From the NCBI GenBank assembly GCA_016193045.1, contig JACPSW010000051.1, forward strand, positions 1 to 48,553: a stretch of DNA of 48,553 nt. Reading direction: 5' to 3'. The notes beneath the pieces are model-generated. The model ran no database searches. It saw only the letters and a program-made list of their open reading frames with translations, and was not told the origin of the DNA. The position numbers and the translations under genes were made by a program. The DNA comes from Candidatus Rokuibacteriota bacterium. Its GTDB lineage: Bacteria > Methylomirabilota > Methylomirabilia > Rokubacteriales > CSP1-6. Below are positions 47,977 through 48,553 of the stretch, piece after piece. Positions within the stretch are counted from its first letter, which is position 1, and every line of letters starts with the position of its first letter.

Positions 47977-48553
47977 TCAGCCGCGGCGGCGGCGGAAGCG
48001 GGAGAAGTCGGGCGGGCGCTTCTCCAGGAAGGCGCGCGCGCCCTCCTGCTGCTCCTCCTCCCAGAATTCCCGCGTGGTCATGTAGCGGCGGAACTGGTCC
48101 CCCTGCCCGAAGAGATATCCGAACTCCTCCACGAACGAGGCCTTGAGGACCCTGAGGCAGGTCGGCGAGAGCGCCAGAAGCTCGCCGCACCACTTGTCCA
48201 CCTCCTCGTCGAGCTTCGCCATGGGCGCCACCGCGTTCACGAGCCCCATCTCCAGAGCCTGCTGGGCGGTGTAGCGGCGGCAGAGCATCCACATCTCGCG
48301 GGCGCGCTTGGCGCCGACCCCCCGCGTCAGGTAACTCACGATGGCGCCGCTGGCCGGGCTCCCGACACGCGGCCCGTTCTGGCCGAAGACGGCGTGCTCG
48401 GCGGCGATGGTGAAGTCGCAGAAATACGCCAGGTGGTTCCCGCCGCCGATGCAGTAGCCGTTCACCCGCGCGATGAGCGGCTTCGGGCAGCGGGACACGG
48501 TCAGGTGCATCACGTACGGTTCCAGCACCTGGCGCTCGAGCCCCACCTCCTTC
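47977..48553 (-). CDS. Crotonase-fold enzyme, MenB/BadI-like, 5' end beyond the window
   Basis: At least 191 residues are visible. The pattern IARVNGYCIGGGNHLAYFCDF and IAAEHAVFGQNGPRVGSPASG, then REMWMLCRRYTAQQALEMGLVN and a C-terminal ARAFLEKRPPDFSRF closely follows 1,4-dihydroxy-2-naphthoyl-CoA synthase (MenB), and the related ring-cleaving 2-ketocyclohexanecarboxyl-CoA hydrolase (BadI). The N-terminal about 80 residues are missing because the frame runs off the edge. Without menaquinone genes nearby the substrate is open. Confidence 0.85.
   Translation of the reverse strand, partial: KEVGLERQVLEPYVMHLTVSRCPKPLIARVNGYCIGGGNHLAYFCDFTIAAEHAVFGQNGPRVGSPASGAIVSYLTRGVGAKRAREMWMLCRRYTAQQALEMGLVNAVAPMAKLDEEVDKWCGELLALSPTCLRVLKASFVEEFGYLFGQGDQFRRYMTTREFWEEEQQEGARAFLEKRPPDFSRFRRRRG

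Overview
The window is a high-GC (roughly two-thirds G+C), tightly packed chromosomal segment of a Gram-negative, probably uncultivated soil or sediment bacterium. Gram-negative character is suggested by the lipid-A-synthase N-terminal-domain protein, UppP, periplasmic thiol proteins and lipoproteins. Gene content and style resemble Methylomirabilota/Rokubacteria-like genomes, but that placement is an inference from general resemblance. No rRNA, tRNA, CRISPR array, phage gene or transposase was seen. Many neighbouring genes are coupled by 4-bp ATGA/GTGA start-stop overlaps.

Layout. 0.1-4.5 kb: a sensory cluster with a hybrid GAF histidine kinase broken by an internal deletion, a CheY-like receiver and a receiver-class III nucleotide cyclase fusion. 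4.5-8.5 kb: an orphan ABC-type binding protein, two small exported proteins, a NYN/LOTUS RNase-like protein and a PQQ sugar dehydrogenase. 8.5-10 kb: DoxX, a DsbA-like protein with UGA at its first catalytic Cys, and a ChrR-type cupin. 10-17 kb: glyoxylate/hydroxyacid metabolism (class V aminotransferase, D-2-hydroxyacid dehydrogenase, GlcD-GlpC-type oxidase) plus a TauE exporter and a TlpA-like thioredoxin. 17-26.5 kb: a long minus-strand run (DEAH helicase, lipoprotein, small UGA-containing AhpD-like protein, methyltransferase, ChbG-like deacetylase, ROK kinase, alcohol dehydrogenase, haloacetate-dehalogenase-like hydrolase, cysteine-dioxygenase-like protein). 26.5-30.4 kb: COG2403 GTPase, carbamate kinase, YciI-like protein, Tag glycosylase. 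30.6-39.6 kb: UppP operon, a second UGA-containing AhpD-like protein, oxidoreductase, HisN-like phosphatase, acyl-CoA dehydrogenase, SDR, hydrolase and two deletion remnants. 39.6-48.5 kb: RidA, a second hydroxyacid dehydrogenase, phosphomannomutase, HAD hydrolase, then a coupled periplasmic copper/superoxide operon (CopD-cytochrome c-redoxin fusion, CusF-like, CopC, YVTN propeller, Cu/Zn SOD) and PAP2; a MenB-like gene runs off the right edge.

Two signals stand out. First, three separate thiol-redox genes carry an in-frame UGA exactly where the family has a catalytic cysteine, and each UGA is followed at the right distance by a SECIS-like hairpin; two hairpins share the apical sequence GCAGGTGC. 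I read these as selenoproteins. Second, four copies of a non-coding 211-bp (one 179-bp) inverted-repeat element are each bounded by a 4-bp YTAG duplication. Three sit exactly in stop codons; the fourth split an operon, and removing it on paper restores a perfect ATGA gene overlap.
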